A DNA stretch of 64,000 bases from assembly GCF_013141725.1 (NCBI RefSeq), contig NZ_WHNZ01000042.1, positions 248,001-312,000 on the forward strand, given 5' to 3'. Position numbers and translations under genes: made by a program. Of the stretch, positions 63,201-64,000 are shown one piece after another. This DNA comes from Paenibacillus planticolens. Lineage in GTDB: Bacteria > Bacillota > Bacilli > Paenibacillales > NBRC-103111. Position 1 is the stretch's first letter; the number at the start of each line of letters is the position of its first letter. Under the pieces are notes generated by a model. The model was not told where the DNA came from and ran no database searches. It saw only the letters and a program-made list of their open reading frames with translations.

Positions 63201-63515
63201 CTGGTACCGGGATACACCGTGCAACGCCTCATTCCACCAGCCATATGAAGGAATTACTTTGCCGTCGGAAAGAGTGATTGATGGCGATGCGCTTCCGTTC
63301 ATTTGAGATGCCTTCTGTGAAATAGACATCATTGAAATCAGGTCTGCTGCCCTTTCCTTAAAGGAATAGTGCTCAGAATCCATATAAATCGGCAATGTCT
63401 GTGGTGCAGGCTCAGCTGCATAACTTCTTTGAGAAGGCTGCCCTGCTAATAGTGGTGTTGTACATATAGCAACACATAATGTAATAGAAATAAACCGTTT
63501 CCCTTTTTTTAGCAT
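57237..63515 (-). CDS. GH3 enzyme with lectin-like modules, cohesin, three FIVAR repeats and degenerate dockerin
   Basis: 2092 residues. A signal peptide (cut near SYAAE) leads into a complete GH3 enzyme (~40-900) of beta-xylosidase type: KHYTANNSE (K221, H222), nucleophile D300 in VTTDCDSIAM, the C-terminal domain VELYASTPDSTQ and a fibronectin-III-like end. Next are Ig-like domains (~905-1090, including LKDLKINGTTVSGFDP), two lectin-like modules like those on GH43 enzymes (~1100-1280, ~1360-1550), a cohesin (1641-1791), three FIVAR repeats (1792-2031) and a dockerin-like end (2032-2092). The dockerin loops read GETSITIQD and DLFDNHEITILE and lack most calcium ligands. GGGGGGAAAGG precedes the ATG. 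It probably releases xylose or arabinose from oligosaccharides made by the GH10 enzyme. Confidence 0.92.
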   Translation of the reverse strand: MLKKGKRFISITLCVAICTTPLLAGQPSQRSYAAEPAPQTLPIYMDSEHYSFKERAADLISMMSISQKASQMNGSASPSITLSDGKVIPSYGWWNEALHGVSRYQLNASGNATTINNATSYPIGLSMGSSWDPELMHKVATAISDEARETAPDSDRMLTFYSPTINLARDTRWGRTDETFSEDPLLTAGIAGQFVNGLEGKNMDGSLIDPNGYLKTVSTIKHYTANNSEVNRLNGSSDVTGRELREFYTKPYREIIKNTDVTSIMSSYNSVNGTPVTLDRNLMETFLRQTFGFSGYVTTDCDSIAMAVSPSRQNYMYPGMTRAMTTQEGYAWAAMFGTNLVCNAGYAGSSYGAELPGAVAAKLPTPSGIFTENAIDVDLLDLYTTRMKLGEFDDTVRNAAGIIQSSTNKVSWYDDAIARRTALGNGSLWTFNSGTGGDGKNMTQERSDIARQAAAESLILLRNNLVASNGNKPVLPINVPSTGEFKVVVYGLNANYNTTNNSFFLGGYSSGSGASGIAKMVNPYNGIKAEIQKINPNAVVDWKKGFTNTGTTYAGMTTLDNAAIDLASGYDLAIVALGTEQATAAEDSDRGGNTNPNNTLPGAQLALANAVAAKNPKTVTVIESTSPDDLSTLSADVPALLWSGYNGQVKGLGLADVLLGKYNPSGRTSTLWFKNDQFPSIRSYRITPGPDTYKTGNNTSASTKVTTPGRTYMYYDGSRGAPLYSFGYGMSYSNFAYSNMTVTGLGAGDSVDANGTINVSMKVTNTSDRDGNDIVELYASTPDSTQTGVNQRPIKRLIGFKKVMVNAGQTVPVTITVKVPDLRFYDEAAGKWVMDTGRYNLQFSTSSADADIKLNKDIFVTGSLASKLSVVTAKPRQDSDVALDIPTRVFFDKGKTVLPQVTVAMNDDTLYGYIAKGSSKAMPAGMTVTYSSNRPGVVSVAGDQITTVAAGVATITATVSYAGEQRSTDFIVYVNPAITLKDLKINGTTVSGFDPSIKQYNVVVPFEQNVAPVVAATSANADSVVTIVQANGIPGTAKITVTDSTFSRVYTVSFGRPPVSAEFKGATALDSHYSIVRQDSDYSFDTNTGVTIRTKQAAVNAVQNLVMQPAIGDFVSQTAMNFSATPTVNNQQGGLIYYQDDSNYVKLVYERSTGTTNRIALYNVVNGTATVVTGNTNSAGNTKMYLRLIRNNGTISAQWSADGVTWSSYSGTAAVNFAAPQLGLIATNGNVSANALNVSFEYLRIASIDALNPVADKIQKGGVDIPGFDPRITTYDVVVPKDALPGDYEYSVECGDGLTCFVNQATTIPGNATAVITSPFGTTTYTFKLNYRAESFNFVNTTSENLSNFWTILKQDAANYSLVQGKGLRLPTLTGDIYQTNAAWNNVFTAPAGGDWDIVTKVHYPVAPSATYQQFAFLAWQDEDNYVKLDAENNGSGILVQSGREVNKVFTSSGTSAVNANGNAALTVYLRMAKTGNSYQCSYSLDGINYTNVGAAINLSLNNIKLGLFATKNTASSPVIDTYVEYVQVLNTNDALPVTPAQMKLNAATKVSEYVRTLLPKSVQFSEGSNTVQLVNSITPTYTISYGSNDASILSATGSVTQSVYTREITYTYTISDGTNNVVSTPIHLSVPGSEGSAPQVDAKASISGPSSPVVVGQEVNLPVGVTGLTHNFNILSAELKYDPAMIEFATSLNNGINVLQAGSVTSLRTGLQVLETAVKPEAGEILIIMGIPGTFLTGDGDLFVLHGKAKANAAAGTTNVAVTKQEMVGDENHYSLLDTSQATVGIQVVQADKSALIASVAAAQALLNAAVEGNQEGQYPVGSKAILQAAIDSASVVVQNGASTPSDVANALVTLDNAVTSFTGSIIHINKAALNTAITDAQQVLNSAVEGSAPGQYPTGTKAALQAAIDAAIGVRDSITVTQSDVNLAVSTLTTAVSTFRASVNPTTSPSVDLEALNQAIAAAQVKVSKATAGNKIGQYPEVAIMNLQAAIDAANNVKIYSGATQSMVDAAVVTLNDATSTFTTKIVTLVPGETSITIQDLSILAKYYGVKKDQPDWDKVEKADLFDNHEITILELAAVARMIVANWLQQ

Positions 63516-63704
63516 TTTTTTCCTTTCCCCCCCATGACTACTGATTCGATGATAGCTACCTACAAGCTAAAACTTATCCTACCTTTTTCCTAAAAATGCA
63601 AGTGCCTACAAGAGTAATTATTAGATTCATTACTGTAAACTGCTTCTCCGCCATATATTCCGAAAGTAATTTCCAAAAGGAAGGCCACAAGTAGTACTCT
63701 CCTT

Positions 63705-63870
63705 TGGTTCTGATACATTTCGTATCAACATTTGCGCACTTCACCCCTACTGCCAGATTGCGCCTTGCCATTGCCCCAAGGCCCGCGATGTTGATGATAG
63801 CCGCCTGCAGATTGCTTTGGATATCTCTCCAACAAAACTCCATAAGATTGCCTCTAGAGTATTGCCTTCT
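63705..63870. repeat. Upstream module shared with GH9 gene
   Basis: ~150 bp aligned with 52020-52165: palindrome, then CCCCAAGG, GATGTTGATGATAGCCGCCT, CAGATTG, and CATAAGATTGCCTCTAGA. On the minus strand part of it reads like a decayed dockerin end (QAAIINIAGLGAM). Confidence 0.65.
63712..63726 (-). promoter_or_regulatory. GATAC-N5-GTATC palindrome upstream of GH3 gene
   Basis: GATAC-ATTTC-GTATC (plus strand), 197 nt before the GH3 ATG, inside a segment homologous to the GH9 upstream region (52020-52165). Confidence 0.6.
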
Positions 63871-63894
63871 GCCACCATACTACCACCCGATCTT

Positions 63895-64000
63895 TCTACC
63901 ATTTGTTCATTTCCGGTTTCCCCCACTTATTAATTATACGAATTGATTCCGCTTACACGATCTATTGTATCGGCATCAAAGGCGGGCCCGCTACAGCGGC
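63895..64000. repeat. Upstream repeat module, copy C (cut by window end)
   Basis: Nearly identical to copy A, with the cre-like site at 63944-63957 and ATGAACAAATGG on the minus strand. It continues beyond the window, so another related gene or remnant may lie further on. Confidence 0.65.
63944..63957 (-). promoter_or_regulatory. cre-like site, copy C
   Basis: Minus-strand TGTAAGCGGAATCA, full match to TGNAARCGNWWWCA, ~430 nt before GH3. Confidence 0.45.

Noticed and set aside
1..64000. CRISPR arrays, rRNA and tRNA genes
   Set aside because: No regularly spaced identical repeats with unique spacers, and no cloverleaf or rRNA signature was recognised by eye.

Overview
The window looks like a chromosomal segment from a spore-forming, plant-polymer-degrading member of the Paenibacillaceae (probably Paenibacillus or a close relative). 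Pointers are strong AGGAGG-type ribosome sites, TTG/GTG starts, S-layer homology (SLH) domains, a CwlJ/SleB spore cortex hydrolase, several YheC/YheD ATP-grasp proteins, a B. subtilis-type GlnK/GlnL two-component system and cre-like sites. The genus is an inference, not a database result.

Layout. 1-1000: end of a xanthine-dehydrogenase-type operon (FAD and 2Fe-2S subunits). 1025-5232: FUSC-type exporter, NarL-type two-component pair, VOC protein. 5485-7197: a secreted protein with one cohesin domain and three SLH domains. 7264-11132: CwlJ-like hydrolase, creatininase-family protein, Rieske oxygenase, Gfo/Idh/MocA oxidoreductase. 11435-16744: glutamine ABC transporter (glnQHMP) followed by a GlnK/GlnL-like sensor/regulator pair. 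17121-19436: secreted M14 zinc carboxypeptidase ending in cohesin plus dockerin. 19726-37080: about 17.4 kb bounded by Tn7-like transposon ends and a 5-bp direct repeat GTCAT. It holds a broken transposon ATPase, phage-like genes, a broken IS110, a decayed cohesin, a threonine synthase homologue, three ATP-grasp genes, a ferritin-like protein, a ferric-reductase/ApbE membrane redox cluster, panD and a glycosyltransferase. 37468-45449: an array of small, mostly minus-strand hypothetical genes separated by palindromic repeats, resembling a gene-cassette array. 45641-63515: three very large secreted glycoside hydrolase genes on the minus strand (tandem GH9, GH10, GH3), each ending in cohesin, FIVAR-type repeats and dockerin, with intergenic regions full of transposase, dockerin and signal-peptide remnants.

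Central interpretation: the window encodes a cellulosome-like system of unusual design. I see no multi-cohesin scaffoldin. Instead an SLH-anchored protein offers one cohesin, and each catalytic protein (GH3, GH9, GH10, M14) carries its own cohesin and dockerin, so the proteins could link head to tail into a chain on the cell surface. All four dockerin genes share an upstream palindrome GATAC-N5-GTATC, which suggests one regulon. The M14 gene also shares a 10-bp-phased direct-repeat promoter with glnQHMP, tying it to nitrogen supply. Binding specificity, chain formation and regulation are inferences from sequence only.
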